Below, piece by piece: positions 1 to 11,999 of a stretch of DNA of 64,000 nucleotides. Source of the stretch: Symsagittifera roscoffensis. Taxonomy: Eukaryota > Xenacoelomorpha > Acoela > Convolutidae. A program made the translations under genes and the position numbers. Location of the stretch: NCBI RefSeq assembly GCF_963678635.1, contig NC_087071.1, positions 4,913,624-4,977,623 on the forward strand, in the 5' to 3' direction. The notes beneath the pieces were generated by a model. The model was not told where the DNA came from. It was given only the letters and a program-made list of their open reading frames with translations, and did no database searches. How positions within the stretch are numbered: position 1 is the first letter of the stretch; each line of letters opens with the position of its first letter.

Positions 1-764
1 TTATCTACGGTGGATAAACATCGCTAAAATGGTTAAAAAATTAATAAATCAAACAAAAATTTTCAACTAAACTGAGATTTTTGATTTTTTTACATGAGTT
101 AGTAGTTTTTTGGACATTTTGGAGCAGTGGAAAAGAGCGTCCCACTAAAAATCGAACCCAAAAAAACTAGATTTCCAAGAAAGCCGTTAGCAACTACTGA
201 GTGCGCATCTTAGCAAGGAATCAATCAGCTACAACCTGTGTCTCAAAATTGCTGTCCTTTTTCTGATTTAACGCAGACATAAATTGTTTTTCCCAGCACT
301 AAATCATCGATAAAACAGTGCCAATTAATCGCTGACTGAAAAAGGCATCAAAGTTTTTTCTAGCTATCGATGGCCAGTTATTAACCTACAATAATTCAGT
401 AATACTGAATCATCAATCGACTAATTATTACAAACTTGAATTTAATTTTTACGGTTTTGTCAAAAATTAAACATTGTTTGATAAGTTAACTGAAAATGTT
501 CACAAAACTGGGTTTTGAATGACGCTGCGGTGTAATCTAAAAACGTTCATCTCGGATGCAGTACTTCTGCAAAAACAATTTTAAGTTCCATGCAATTTTT
601 TTTAAATTTTGTTTATGAAAAAAATTTATTTTTTTTTATAATAAATTGATTTTTTTCAATAAAATTACATTTTTTGATGATAATAATTTCTTTTTCGATG
701 TTTTTATTACTAGTGAAATTATTATAATTTGATTTTTGAAATAATATGATTTGTTTGCGTTTAG
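1..764. other. AT-rich upstream stretch, no gene recognised
   Basis: No exon-like coding stretch is visible. The last bases end in a T-rich tract and TTTAG at 760-764, the splice acceptor of the first visible calmodulin-like exon. The earlier part is therefore probably intron or upstream DNA of that gene. The exon with the start codon was not found and may lie left of the window. Confidence 0.5.
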
Positions 765-3700
765 AGTGAACCACAAAGACTACGGCATATCAAATGAGAA
801 GTTCAACGACATAAAAGAGATGTTCAAAATGTACGACAAGAATGGCGACGGGAGGATATCGAAGGGGGAGTTGATGTTGACCATGCAGCTCATAGGGGCC
901 AACCCCACCAAGGACGAGGTGGAGAATATGATCAGAGAAGTCGACACCGACGGTCAGTCACTCTTTTTCACTCTTTCTGTAATTTTCTGGGTTGAAATTG
1001 TTTTTTTTCACAATATTCTTATAAAATTTTTACAATATGTTTTCGCGAACAGAATTCTTACCAGATTTTGAATTTTTTTAGAATTTTACTAAGACCCGGA
1101 GATCGTTGGATCCCCGGGTCTTAGCAAAATTCAAAAACTTATTCAGAATTTGGTTAAAATCCTGTGCGCAAAAACATTTATATTGTAAAAATCTAATAAG
1201 AACAATGTGAAAAAAAAAAAACAATTTTAGATGTACGGTTCATATAAGAAAATGAACAAAGATTAAAGATTCTTTTAAGATTTCGAATTGCAATATTACC
1301 AATGATAACTTCTCCAAGCATAGTAACCAAAATATGCTAAGAGAAGGAGACACGGACGGTGAGTTCTTGTTCTAGATAGTTACTGGCTTTTTAAGTTTTT
1401 AAAATTTTCTTTTAAATTTTCTCCCCCACCTCACATAAGCATCAGCTTTTATGGATTAACGAGGAGTTTTACAATGTTAAGTATGAAGACCAATAAGTTT
1501 ATTTTGGCCTAAATTTGCTGGGGTGCTATAGGGGGGGGGAGCCAGATAACTGATAAAACTGTAACCAAAAGGAAAATCACTTAAGATTTCGAGAAGAAAT
1601 CCAAAGGAAATTGCAAAGATATTGATTTCACATTCTGAATAGCGAATAGGTTAATATTTGAATAATTAATAGCTACAAGGTCAGTAAATTTGTATCTACC
1701 ACATAAATTGCTAAGCTGGAAACTTCTAACAATCGAAAATCAAAAATTAAGAAAAAATTACGACTATCTTCTTAAGGGACGAAAGACGATACCCGCAACA
1801 TTTATCAATTTTGAGTCAGAAATTTTAATAGTTTTTTTTAAATAGTTTTTCTATGATCCCTTAGGTTTTATTAACGTATCTTCCTGGCAAATTTATACTG
1901 GCTACATGTTTTTTGTTTATTTTTTGATGTTTGTGAGTTGTTGCAGGAAACGGATACATTGAGTTCAAAGAGTTTGTGCAGTTTGCCAAAGTGTACCTTC
2001 TCAACAGGGATCCGGAGAAGGAGTTGAGAGACGCCTTCAAAGTGTTCGACCGCAACGGCGACGGAGTCCTAGACGCCTCCGAAATTAGGTACATTCAGTC
2101 AGTTTTTTCTCAAGTCAACCAGTCCGGATGTTAATTGTTTGAGGTTTAAGTTAACAAGAGCGCATTTAATCAGCAATTTTTGCCCCTCCTCCCCTCCCCC
2201 CTCCTCACATAAACATCAATTTATTGCTGTAACGAGGGGTTTTAAAGGGTAAAGTATGGAAACCATATATGTTCGTCAGGTCCGAATAAGTCGGCATGTC
2301 AATTTTTATAACAATCGGACAATGTGTACAGTAAGAGTACCAGTAAAAATTAGCAAGTGGCGGGAGCCTAACCAACGCCCACGCACACATTAAGCTATGA
2401 CTTACTTGCAAAAGCTCACCTTAAAATTTGCAGCGCACGTGCATTTTGAACCAGCAATCATACGATTGCTGGACACCATCAATACCGGGGCGCAATGATG
2501 CCACTCTTGTAGGTTTTATACTTATCTTAGGTCAACCTATCAGTTCACATGGATGTTTGGGGGTCTTTTTTAATATCAGGTCCCAAAATATAAAACGTGC
2601 CAGTTGAGCATCTGCTTTTTTTGAAAATCAAGACTTTTTTTGCTGATGATAGCTTTAGCGAATCAGATTTGAGCATTATGATCAAAATTTCAGAGTAGCA
2701 AAAATACAGTAACAGGCGACAATTCGTAACAGTAGATTAAGCAGCAATAATTTACGCGCAGTATTATTCTGTGCCGAATGTGAGCGCAGCGGATCAAGCA
2801 TTCGCAACTTGCCAAAGCCTTGTTGCGAATTGTCGCTTGTTACGAATTGTCGCTTATTACAAATTGTCGCCTGTTAAGAATTGTCGCCTGTTACTAACAG
2901 TAAATCCTAATTTATTGGATACTTACAGGGAAGCTGTATACTTTTTAATTGAAATATCAAATAAAAATGAAGACTCAAAAGCATAAAGGCTTGTAAAGAC
3001 ACCCGAATTAGCTTCAGTCACGTATTTTTTGTATGATTTAAACCAAACAACAATACCTGATGCTTTTACACACGAAACTTCTATGGAATAATACTCAGCG
3101 AAAATGCCAACAAAAAAGTTTGTTTTCCATAGCTAAATAATTAAAGGGTTTATAAAGACGTTAACTTTCCCATGAAAACAACACCAAGTCACGTTTCACC
3201 AACACTGTCTAAGCAATTTTTTTTATTTATGCTTTTGCAATATGGTCGTTGCTTGGTTTATTATGAAAAACTAATGATCTCTGATTAAGCGGCATAACCT
3301 TATAGTGTAAATTACAGCTTTTAGTTATACATGAGGCCTCAATTTAGCAGACAGTGGTAATAAAAATTCAAGGAATTTTCATCATTGCATCATAGAAAGT
3401 CCGCAAAAATAAGGTCTTAAAATAAACCTCAATCTTGGATTAATGTTTCAGCATCAATTCCATGCTATTACAGCCTCCACTTTTGCTTTGTTACTATTCT
3501 ATACAGTCAGTAGTGTAGTGATTTTTTCCGAGATGAATCAGCACTAGGTATTTCATTAATGATTTACCTCTTTTCCAGCTGTGATCATGCCAAAAGGGAC
3601 ATGATTAGAGCCTAAACCCTCAAGGAAAAAAATATAACTTTGCTGGAATGCCAAAAACTTTTCTTGAATAGCACACCTCAATTCATTAGTCAAACATCCC

Positions 3701-5111
3701 AATTGATTCTCCCAACTAATGATATTTTTCAATTTTAAAAGGTCACTAGATATGAAAAAAATGACTCATTTTTTTTAATTAAAAAAAGAAACATTCGAAG
3801 TTTCATAGAAAAAAATTAATGCCCTGCAAGTTCTTTGAATTTTACGAACAATTTTTTATTGGTGCTTTTTGGATGAAATTAACCCAGATTGAGAAAACTG
3901 GATCAATATGTAAAATTTCTACTTTGCTGGGAAATCTGAAAAACAAATTCCACTTTCGGAACTGAAATTCGATCACGTTTTTCGAGATTTTTACATTTTG
4001 CTGTTAGATAGTGGAATTTGTTTTTCTTTCAACAAAGAAATGAACTGAATTTAAATAGAAATCACAAGTCAAACCGCGAAAAATCAAATTGCGGGTGAAC
4101 AAAATTCATAACTTTCCTGACAAAAAAAATCACCAATACCTACATACAAAGTACTCACTATGTTCAATACCCTTGATTAAGCTATACTTTATTTTATTAA
4201 CTTTAACAAAATCAAATGTAATTTGTTCTCAACGGACCTAAAAACTCAAAAAGTTTTTTAAAACATCAATTAGGTGCAGAACGATCCACCAGCAGGCTTT
4301 AAATGAGAGACAGGAGTTAGTTTGTTTGCAATTTATGGAAGTACTGTAATTTAGCTTTTAAATCCAAGGGAAGCTTATGGATATGGGTCTAAAGGTAGCA
4401 ATTTATATCAATCGATTAGCACAGAATCAATTTTTTAATTCTTTCTGTCAAACAGCCCACATTTAATGTTTTTTTTTTCAAATATCTATTTTGAAAACTT
4501 AATCAAATAGCTTGGTTGAAAACTATCTTGGTTGAAAAAACAAATAGTTTGGTTGAAAACTATCAAGACCGAAAGTAAAGCTGTTGTGGTAAAACTTTTT
4601 CCTATAATTACCCATTTTTTGAAGCTTTTGCTAATGTTTAGCTTACAAGTATGCTCGAGTTTACGCGAGATGGAATTTGAATCACAGCTAGACTGGAACG
4701 AAAACTCAAAAAGTTTACTATTCCCTGGGGTTTTTGAATCCTTTAAGGAAAAATAAATTTGACCTTGAAAAGCCTTTATTGATATGTCATGTCCGGCGGG
4801 AAATCATAATAAGGGCACTTTGAAGCGAACATTTTTGACGTCAATTACTTGTTTAGCTGTTGTGATTCGATTTCGAATTGAATCTAAACTGATTGTTACT
4901 TGTCCCCAGGGACTTTTAGAGTTTGACTATGATAAAAATTTCCAAAAATGTATTTTTCTCATAATCTTTACGTTTCAGTAAAATCATGCGCTCAATGGGA
5001 GAGCGACTTACCGAAAGGGAAATTCAGACGATGATCAACGAAGCCGACAGAAATGGGGACGGAAAAATCGACATTGACGAATTCGTCCGAATGCTGCTTT
5101 CGAACCAATGA
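765..5111 (+). CDS. Calmodulin-like four EF-hand calcium-binding protein, 5' end missing
   Basis: Three exons join in frame: 765-952, 1947-2088 and 4979-5111 (TGA at 5109-5111). Each intron starts with GT and ends with AG (TTTAG, TTGCAG, TTTCAG). The spliced product has four EF-hands. Loop 1 is DKNGDGRISKGE; loop 2, DTDGNGYIEFKE, is split by the first visible intron after DTD-G; loop 3 is DRNGDGVLDASE; loop 4 is DRNGDGKIDIDE. All four keep the D/N-x-D/N-x-G pattern and the final E, so all should bind calcium. The spacing matches calmodulin or troponin C, but the linkers (NEKFNDIKEMFKMY, VQFAKVYLLNRDPEKEL) differ enough that this is a calmodulin-like paralogue, probably a cytosolic calcium sensor. 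The first exon begins with the third base of a codon, so at least one upstream coding exon is missing. No competing family fits. Confidence 0.88.
995..1228. repeat. Long inverted repeat (fold-back) in an intron
   Basis: Two arms of about 105-115 bases (995-1099 and 1114-1228) are imperfect reverse complements. The central stem CTAAGACCCGG/CCGGGTCTTAG surrounds a 14-base loop. The similarity extends outward through AATTTT, TTTTTACAATAT and AATTGTTTTTTT blocks. The structure lies just inside the first visible intron of the calmodulin-like gene. It could be a small fold-back transposon (MITE) or a hairpin-forming intronic element. No target-site duplication is obvious. Confidence 0.7.
1301..1358 (+). 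pseudogene. Decayed partial duplicate of the EF-hand 2 exon end
   Basis: AATATGCTAAGAGAAGGAG and the following bases resemble the end of exon 765-952 (AATATGATCAGAGAAGTCG). Both run on to GACAC-GACG followed by a GT donor (GTGAGT here, GTCAGT in the gene). Read in the same frame it gives NMLREGDTDG against NMIREVDTDG of the gene, preceded by SKHSNQ against TKDEVE. No acceptor is clear at its left side, so it looks like a relic of an exon duplication and not a usable alternative exon. Confidence 0.55.
2705..2900. repeat. Four-copy 18-bp tandem repeat with an inverted partner
   Basis: Four adjacent copies of about 18 bases with core GAATTGTCGCCTGTTA lie at 2825-2897. A single reverse-complement copy (GTAACAGGCGACAATTCG) lies about 100 bases upstream at 2708-2730. 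The arrangement can fold back on itself. It sits inside the second visible intron of the calmodulin-like gene. Confidence 0.65.
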
Positions 5112-5512
5112 CCTAATCGGCTTGCTCAGTTTTCGGCTCAACAATTCCTTATGTTTAATGCCGCGTTATGCTTCATTTAAATTTATTCGAATTTAGTTTA
5201 AATTAATTTAAAATGTTTAGTAATTAAAATTAAATGAAGTAAGTTTTGATGTTTAATTCAAAAAATTTGCGCTTTCTTTTCATTATTTATCAAATCGGCT
5301 TCTCTTAATTAATTGACTATATTAATGTTTGTAAATTTGGAATTACTTGGCATTAATTATTCTATTTTCATTTTGTTTTAGAATATGTGTTAGTAAATTG
5401 AATCTAATTTTCTATTTCTGTCGCAATTTCACAATCATCAATTAAAGTTATTTTCTAATCTGTTTCAAATAATTACTGCTTTTAATAATATGGTTTTGCT
5501 TTCGGTGGGCAG

Positions 5513-5518
5513 AATAAA
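5513..5518 (+). terminator. Candidate poly(A) signal of the calmodulin-like gene
   Basis: AATAAA lies about 400 bases after the stop codon in A/T-rich 3' flanking DNA. Other near-signals (AATTAAA, ATTAAAG) occur between 5220 and 5450, so the true site is uncertain. Confidence 0.35.
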
Positions 5519-5519
5519 T

Positions 5520-7430
5520 TTGCAAAAAAAAACAAATATTTTATTATCACTTTAGAATTTTAAACATGTATGTTAAAACCGAAGCATTAACTTGCTTTCA
5601 ACAAGCAGAAACTTTCTTTATGGAAAAATTAAATTTTAAAAACTACAACAGCAAAAAACCCAACCTAGAGTAAAGAACCGTTCAGAAAACGAACAAATGA
5701 TTCACCCAGATTTTTAAAGCGGTCGGGTCCACCTTATGTTTGCTTTTTAGAACAAGTTTTGAAGATTGACCAAAAAAACTTGTTCAAGACATAGGTCGGC
5801 TCCGTTCGATACATTAAAAAACCAGAATCCATCGAAGTCAAATCACCCATTTTTTGTTCCGACCATTGAAAATGCCTAGAAACTTTTTTTCGTTTTCCAC
5901 GCAAATCGGTACCACAAATAATCATTGGACTGAGCTGAGTGATATAGCATATTAAAGCCTTTACAGTCGTGATTCGAATCACATTAGAAATTTCAAATAA
6001 ATGTTTCCAGTGTCGAGAAAAACCGATTTGAAACTTTTGATTTTTCGTTATATTTCGAGCGATAAAATATTTTTAAGACTATGGTCTGATGATTTTGTGC
6101 TACTTGCACAGTAACCGGCCATCCGTATTTTTTTGGGTTTTTCTGGACACCAAATTTGCTGTCAATAAAAATAAACGTGCGATATTTCTCGGAACCTCTT
6201 TGCTCATCTGAACGCAAAAGTTAAGTTTGACACATAACTATTATAGATAACCTTTCAAGCTCCGACTGTCCATAAAATGTTCTCAAATAGTTGTCGGTTA
6301 AAAAATTATTGACTAACTATGATATTTATGTTGAATATTAAGAAAAGTGTATGGAATCATTAAGACTAATAAGCCGTCCTAAATTGAATTTGGAAAGATT
6401 TTGTGGTGCGGAATAATTCGCCACGCAAAAATGATGCGCGTTAAACTTTCAGCATCAAAGTATCACAGCGCGTTAGTCAGCTTTAGTGAGCGCTCCACAG
6501 CAAAATTTAAGTCAGGATAGTCTGATGGTGAGCGCGCCCCTTCTGTGACCATGAAGACCCATGGATCGCACCCCCGAGGGGTATACTTTTAAGCATTGGT
6601 CTGAATAAAAAACCCGAGCATATATATTCCTTACTTTCTCCGAAAGTCGGAACAAAAAGGTAACCTAAAAAAAGATACATATAAGAAAAACAAAAGAATG
6701 AAAAAAGTCCTATCAGAGTCGAATTGATCTAAAGCCTAATCCAAAACTAATCTCAAAACAATTCACATTAGCCAATGAGCATAAAAATCTAAACTAATAA
6801 CAGTTTATAAGCAAGTTTCAGGCCCAGGTCGATTTCTTCAAATTTTGTCGGACAACGGAATTTGTTTAGCCACAAAGATGATAGAAGGTAAACTTCGAAC
6901 CATACGTTTGATTAACACTTTGAACCCGAAAAATCAACTAGTTGAACACGAAAAATTAACTAAATTTTTAAATTAGGCACGTTTACTATAGTTTTCTCAG
7001 ATTATGCACTCGTATGGATAGTGCTTTTCATTGTACGGCATGGCAGCTCGGCTTTTTCTAACAAATAGAAAACGTTTTGTTGGGTTTAATTTGAGCACTG
7101 TTTTTTTTACTGTGTTTTCAACTACAATTGAATAATTACAAACTGTCAAATGTTCTAAAATTGGTTACAAAAATCTTCAACAAAATGGACTTTAGATGTG
7201 AACGGAACAAAAACTAGCATTCAAGCCACATTGAGCTGAAGCCACTAGAAGAGCTGTTAACCACAAACCATTAGGTATCAAGAGATCCCATTAAAATTGT
7301 GCAGCCTATGATTGATTTGGGTGGTGAGACAAAATGCATTTAAGAAAATTTTCTTCCAATGCTTGTTCTGAGATCAACAATTTTAGCGCTTTGTGTGAGA
7401 ACAAAAATCAACAGAGGCGAAGAATACTAG
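5520..7430. other. Intergenic AT-rich DNA, nothing recognised
   Basis: Only short open frames without family signatures occur on either strand. No splice-bounded coding exon, RNA gene or ordered repeat was recognised. Confidence 0.4.
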
Positions 7431-7507
7431 CGAGAACGGGGCAAAAAGCAGCTCTACAAAGTGCAATAAGAAAAATTAAAATTAAGCCTCGATTTAATAC
7501 AAATTCG

Positions 7508-7582
7508 GCTACATCTCGGTTTCGAATCAGCGACATTGAGATTATGATTCTCTCGCACAAACCACTCAGCCACGGAAGCTGA
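7508..7582 (-). repeat. tRNA-like sequence, probable SINE head or tRNA pseudogene
   Basis: Read on the minus strand, CCGTGGCTGAGTGGTTTGTG resembles the A box and D arm of a Ser/Leu-type tRNA. GATTCGAAACC, 43-53 bases further on, resembles a B box and T loop. The acceptor and T stems pair poorly and no anticodon arm of normal shape forms, so this is not a working tRNA. A tRNA-derived SINE or a decayed tRNA gene is the simplest reading. Confidence 0.4.
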
Positions 7583-7589
7583 ATATCCA

Positions 7590-9335
7590 TCGAACACTAG
7601 GCATAAATTAAGCAGAGAACAGATGCTAAAATTAATGCAGAGAACAGATGTTTAATAATAAAAAACGACAGCTAGAAAGGACCAAAAACTCAGCCGACAG
7701 ATATTCAAAGAAACCATTAGACCGAAAAGCGCCAGAGAAACTAACTACCAACATGTTGTTCTATAAGCGCCAAAAACCTTGTACAACTTTCAAATTACCT
7801 GGAACTGAGAACTTGCAGAAAAAAAAACATTACGGAATGGCATGCATTTGAAACGCCGGAATATTTAGAAAAAAACATAGGGCTGAAAATTTTTTAAAAG
7901 TTTCTAACGAAGAAAGAGTCGGGCTGGGACTCGTATTTCTTACATATTTGAGAAATGTCGAGAATTTAGCTCTGCATCAAATGAGATTTGCAACAAACAA
8001 ACTGCCAGCCTCTTGAATAAAAAAAAAGTTAATTACTGAAAATTCGTTTGCTTTTGCACTTGCCGAAAATGCGCAGAGTTTGCTGAAAAAATTCAAAACA
8101 CTTGCTCTCGCAAGAGTTATTCTTTTAACAATTTGCAATACAACAAAAATCCAAACTAAATGTCAATAAAAACATTCGAAATCCTAACTTGATACAAGTA
8201 GTCCTTTTAAGCGATTACATGGAAACTTAAAAACAAAAACAAACAACAGACCTTTGGGAAAACGCTAATGAACTAAAGAAGGCCAAAAATTGAAGACAGA
8301 CCTTTTTGAAAAACTTTAAATTTCCGATTTTTAGAGAAAAATGTTTTGAACTCTTTGAACTTCAAGAACCATTTAAAGTTGATACTTTCTCGATGAAACT
8401 AACCAAACTCGCGAGGGACCTAGATTGAAAGATGATTTCTCATTCGGGTAGGACATCTAAATAAAATCTACTTTTGACACAAAAAGTTCACTTTTTCGTT
8501 CTTGGAGAGTGAAATTTACCTCCCTTTTTGCAAAAAAAAAATAAAAACAAAATGAATTTAGAAAAAAAAAACAGTTTAAAATGACAAAAATTTGATGCCT
8601 GGTGAGCAACTTATAAGTATTCCTGAAAAAAAGGCGGGTTAAATAAAAGGATTCACGTCGTTCATTGACACTACAGAATTTTGTTTCTAAATTGACTTGT
8701 GAACTAAATTTTTGACATGAAGTCACTCTAAATATTTTTTGCTAGGGCGAAAACAACGTAATCATATCAATCACAAAAGAAAAACTGAAGAGGAAAATCT
8801 AAATAAATTAAACATATTCATCAAATATTGAAACAACTTCACACAATGCTTTACGTTACTGCTTGTTTCTTAGTTCATCATCGACAAATAAAACAAAATG
8901 TCTATTTTGCAGCCAATCTAAAATTTTTTGAAATATATAGTTTTATTCAAAGCTAATGTTCAGTGAACTGTACGAAATTGTTTTGCTCATTAGAGGAGCT
9001 TCAGAAACTTTTGCTGTAACGTATTGAATTTTTATGTTCGTGTAAAATAATGTTTTTCCAAGTCTGCTGTCGCCCGTATGACTTCGGTTAGATATATATT
9101 TACCACTTGGCTACATTTTCTTGAATTCTCTACTTTTCTCAAACTCTTTCAACTTTCTTGTTGCTTTTTTCTCGAATATGAAGTATGGAAAAAATTGAAA
9201 TTTTTAAGCCAATGACTTCAGAAATGGATTCCACGTCTGTATACGCAAATGCATTATAGTCAGGCTTCTGTTTCTGTAGTTGGTTTTCAATTCACTCGTT
9301 CGAAAATGCAGGACTCATCTTTTTTCGTTTTCAAG
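7590..9335. other. Intergenic AT-rich DNA, nothing recognised
   Basis: Short random open frames only. Poly-A and poly-T runs are frequent. No coding family, repeat array or RNA gene was recognised. Confidence 0.4.
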
Positions 9336-9339
9336 CTTC

Positions 9340-10190
9340 GTTTTCTTGTTCTTCGGATGAAACAGTATCAAATTCTCCAACTTTAAAAAACTGCGACACT
9401 CGAATAAACTTATTTGGTCTTCGTCTCTATGACCCTGTCCACCTTTAGTGTCCTCGTCACTATCAGTTTTTTTCGAGCAAATTTCTATACTATCTTCAAC
9501 TTTCGTTTTTTTTTCACTCTGTTATTTATAAAGTTCATAAAATTCTGTCGTTTATTGTCTGAAATTGGCTGCTTTTTGTAGATCTTCAAACTATTTTGGG
9601 TCGGTTCCGGCAAAATACAATGCGTGTATTTGTGTAATATAATCAGAAAGAAATAACTCGTCCACGGAATATTCGCTTTTGAACATAGTTTTCCGGATCA
9701 TTTTATCCAGCACTAAGTTTATCATCCAGTTGTGATTGAACGGATTCCTCATTCTATCTGAGATTCTTAATTCAACGATATAAATTTTCCATGCATCTCT
9801 GCTTTGTCCGAGGAAGACACTCATCATATTACAGTCGGTATCATTCGACAGTTATATTTCGCAATCAACCACTTTGAAAATCTCAAAATATTGAATAAAT
9901 CCCTTCAAATGTAATTTCAACTTTGAGCACCTCTTTTTCCGAACATTTTTAGCAGTAAGCAGACGCGTATCACCATTAAAGTAACGTCTAAACTCTTCAG
10001 CGTTCAAGTGAAGACTCACTGACATTTGTCAACAACTTCACGACTCGGTATTTTGGACTAAACTTCATCTCAGTCTGATCGATTAAAGCAACGTCGAATT
10101 GCTTTAATACTTCTTAAGCCGAAGTATTTGTTCACGACAGAAAATTGACTTGGAAGGCATCTTGCGCTGCATTACGCAAAAGGGATTTCA
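9340..10190 (-). pseudogene. Decayed coding relic of unknown family (minus strand)
   Basis: Frames on the minus strand show coding-like composition over about 850 bases, broken by stops and frame changes. The longest clean piece is 9591-9827 (78 codons, with NDTDCN just before it and ending FAGTDPK). The same frame continues leftward through two or three stops into an acidic tail containing SDEDTKGGQG. Upstream pieces include HLNAEEFRRYFNGDTRLLT and FDVALIDQTEMKF. The protein family was not recognised. It could be an old mobile-element, viral or host gene. Confidence 0.4.
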
Positions 10191-10199
10191 ACATCAGCA

Positions 10200-11990
10200 C
10201 CTGAAAATTAAAGATTACATATTAATAGCAGCGAGGCTTATAAAAACATATTATAATGACATATAATAAAAACTCGATTTCTATCCTCTAAATACTTGTA
10301 GATTAAGAAAAAAATGGATTTTCTACGCTTGATTTGCTCATCTGAAGCAATCTACAAACTCAATTCAGAATTAAGTGAAAAAAGAAAAAGACTAGTTGCT
10401 ACCAATGAGCTGTTGCGTACTCGTTCGTGTACCGCAAAAATTGTCTATTGAGGGTAGAACTATAAATACACACAAGCACTAATCAGGAAACAAAATACCG
10501 ACAAAAACTTGAGCTCAATCTTAAACAAAATTCTCGATTTTGCAATTTTTCGTCAACTGTACTTGATCATAAATACAGTACGGTGTTTTTTTTAAACCAA
10601 GACACTTGCTAGTAAGCTACAAATTACAGAACGATTTTCAAACTTAAAGTTATTTTAAAACGCAGGAAGCAAATTCGACCAGGGTTGTATTACCTAAACG
10701 TGTGTCATTTCGATGCAAGCTTTTTTCGACATAAGAACGCTTGAAAAATATGCAAATCCCCTTATAATTATAAATCAAGAAAAATCAAACTCAGGGCTGA
10801 AATTTTTTTAAGCCAGGTAATCAAGAGCAATTAGCTTTACAAAAATAGGTTAAGAAACTTCGCTATAAACAGTGGTAAAAAACCAACAGTCGGTAAAGCG
10901 TTAACAATCTCATGAAATCGATTAAAACTACTGTTTTAGAAGCTTCTACTATTTCATTAGATCAGCTATTCAACACAGAGTCGAAGCTGAGCTTCGCACC
11001 ATTTGCGATACAAAAATGAATGACTATGATGAAAATCAAATAAAAAAAATCAATCGGAAAATAAAAAAATCGTTTTTGTCAAATTTTTTCTCCAAAAATC
11101 GCAGAAAAGACCAACAAAACCTTTTTACAGCAACCTGGAGGAAAGCTGAGCATTCAAAAAAAACTGCGCTACGGGAATTAGTCCGACAAAAAAACAAACG
11201 GACAATAGTCCAAAAAAAAACTGTTGTTTGCAAAACGAAACAAAAAAAACAGCCAAGTCAAAACTGCCAATCAAATTTTTACACAAATTTTAAAAAAATT
11301 ATATTATTTCAGACATTAAGACAATACGCTGTATCATAACTTTAAATGGATATAAAATGAAACTGCTCAAAAAACATGACGCTAAGTTGCTTTAGGATAA
11401 CTGCACAATTTCAGAACGAAAAAATATCCAAAACCAAGCATTCAAAAAATGAAAAACATTGAAAAAAAAATCGCTTAAAAAATTGAAGTGAATAAAACAA
11501 TTGAATTGATAAGAATGCTATCATAAAATCACCTGGCATATAAGCCGACAAATATTGGGACGAAATAAATTAAAATAACAAAAATTTTTAACTGAAAACT
11601 TTTTTCAGCTGTAGGCCCAGTAATTAATTCACTGAAAGCACAGTAATTCTAGATTAATCATTAGAGCTGTTAAAAAACAACTTGGGTTAAACTAGAGATC
11701 TTCTAAAATTGGAGATCCTGTGAATAAAATTATTAACGGAGGAAAAGTCAAGTACCCGATTGCAATACTCAGGGTTACTAACTAGTCTCTGTGTTACAGA
11801 CCAGTCTCTTTTGGTCTCTTTAGATATCTGCTGGGCGACAAGTCTCTTATTGTGAATTTACTACGTGTTTCTTCAATCTTTTTTTTGGGTCAAAATAATC
11901 GTGTTAATCAGATTATCTTCTTTTTGTTTTTCGAGAGATATGCGAAAAGTGTTTTCGGGCCATCTGTGACTGCAAAATTTCCATGTACTC
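10200..11990. other. Intergenic AT-rich DNA, nothing recognised
   Basis: An open frame at 11016-11339 is rich in Lys, Gln and Asn because the DNA is A-rich, and its reverse strand is open as well. This is typical of chance frames. No other structure was recognised. Confidence 0.4.
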
Positions 11991-11999
11991 TAGCCGTGC

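Noticed and set aside
7508-7582. A functional tRNA gene
   Set aside because: A- and B-box-like sequences exist, but acceptor, anticodon and T stems do not pair properly.
11016-11339. 107-codon plus-strand frame rich in Lys, Gln and Asn
   Set aside because: The DNA is poly-A-rich, the opposite strand is open too, and no domain is seen.
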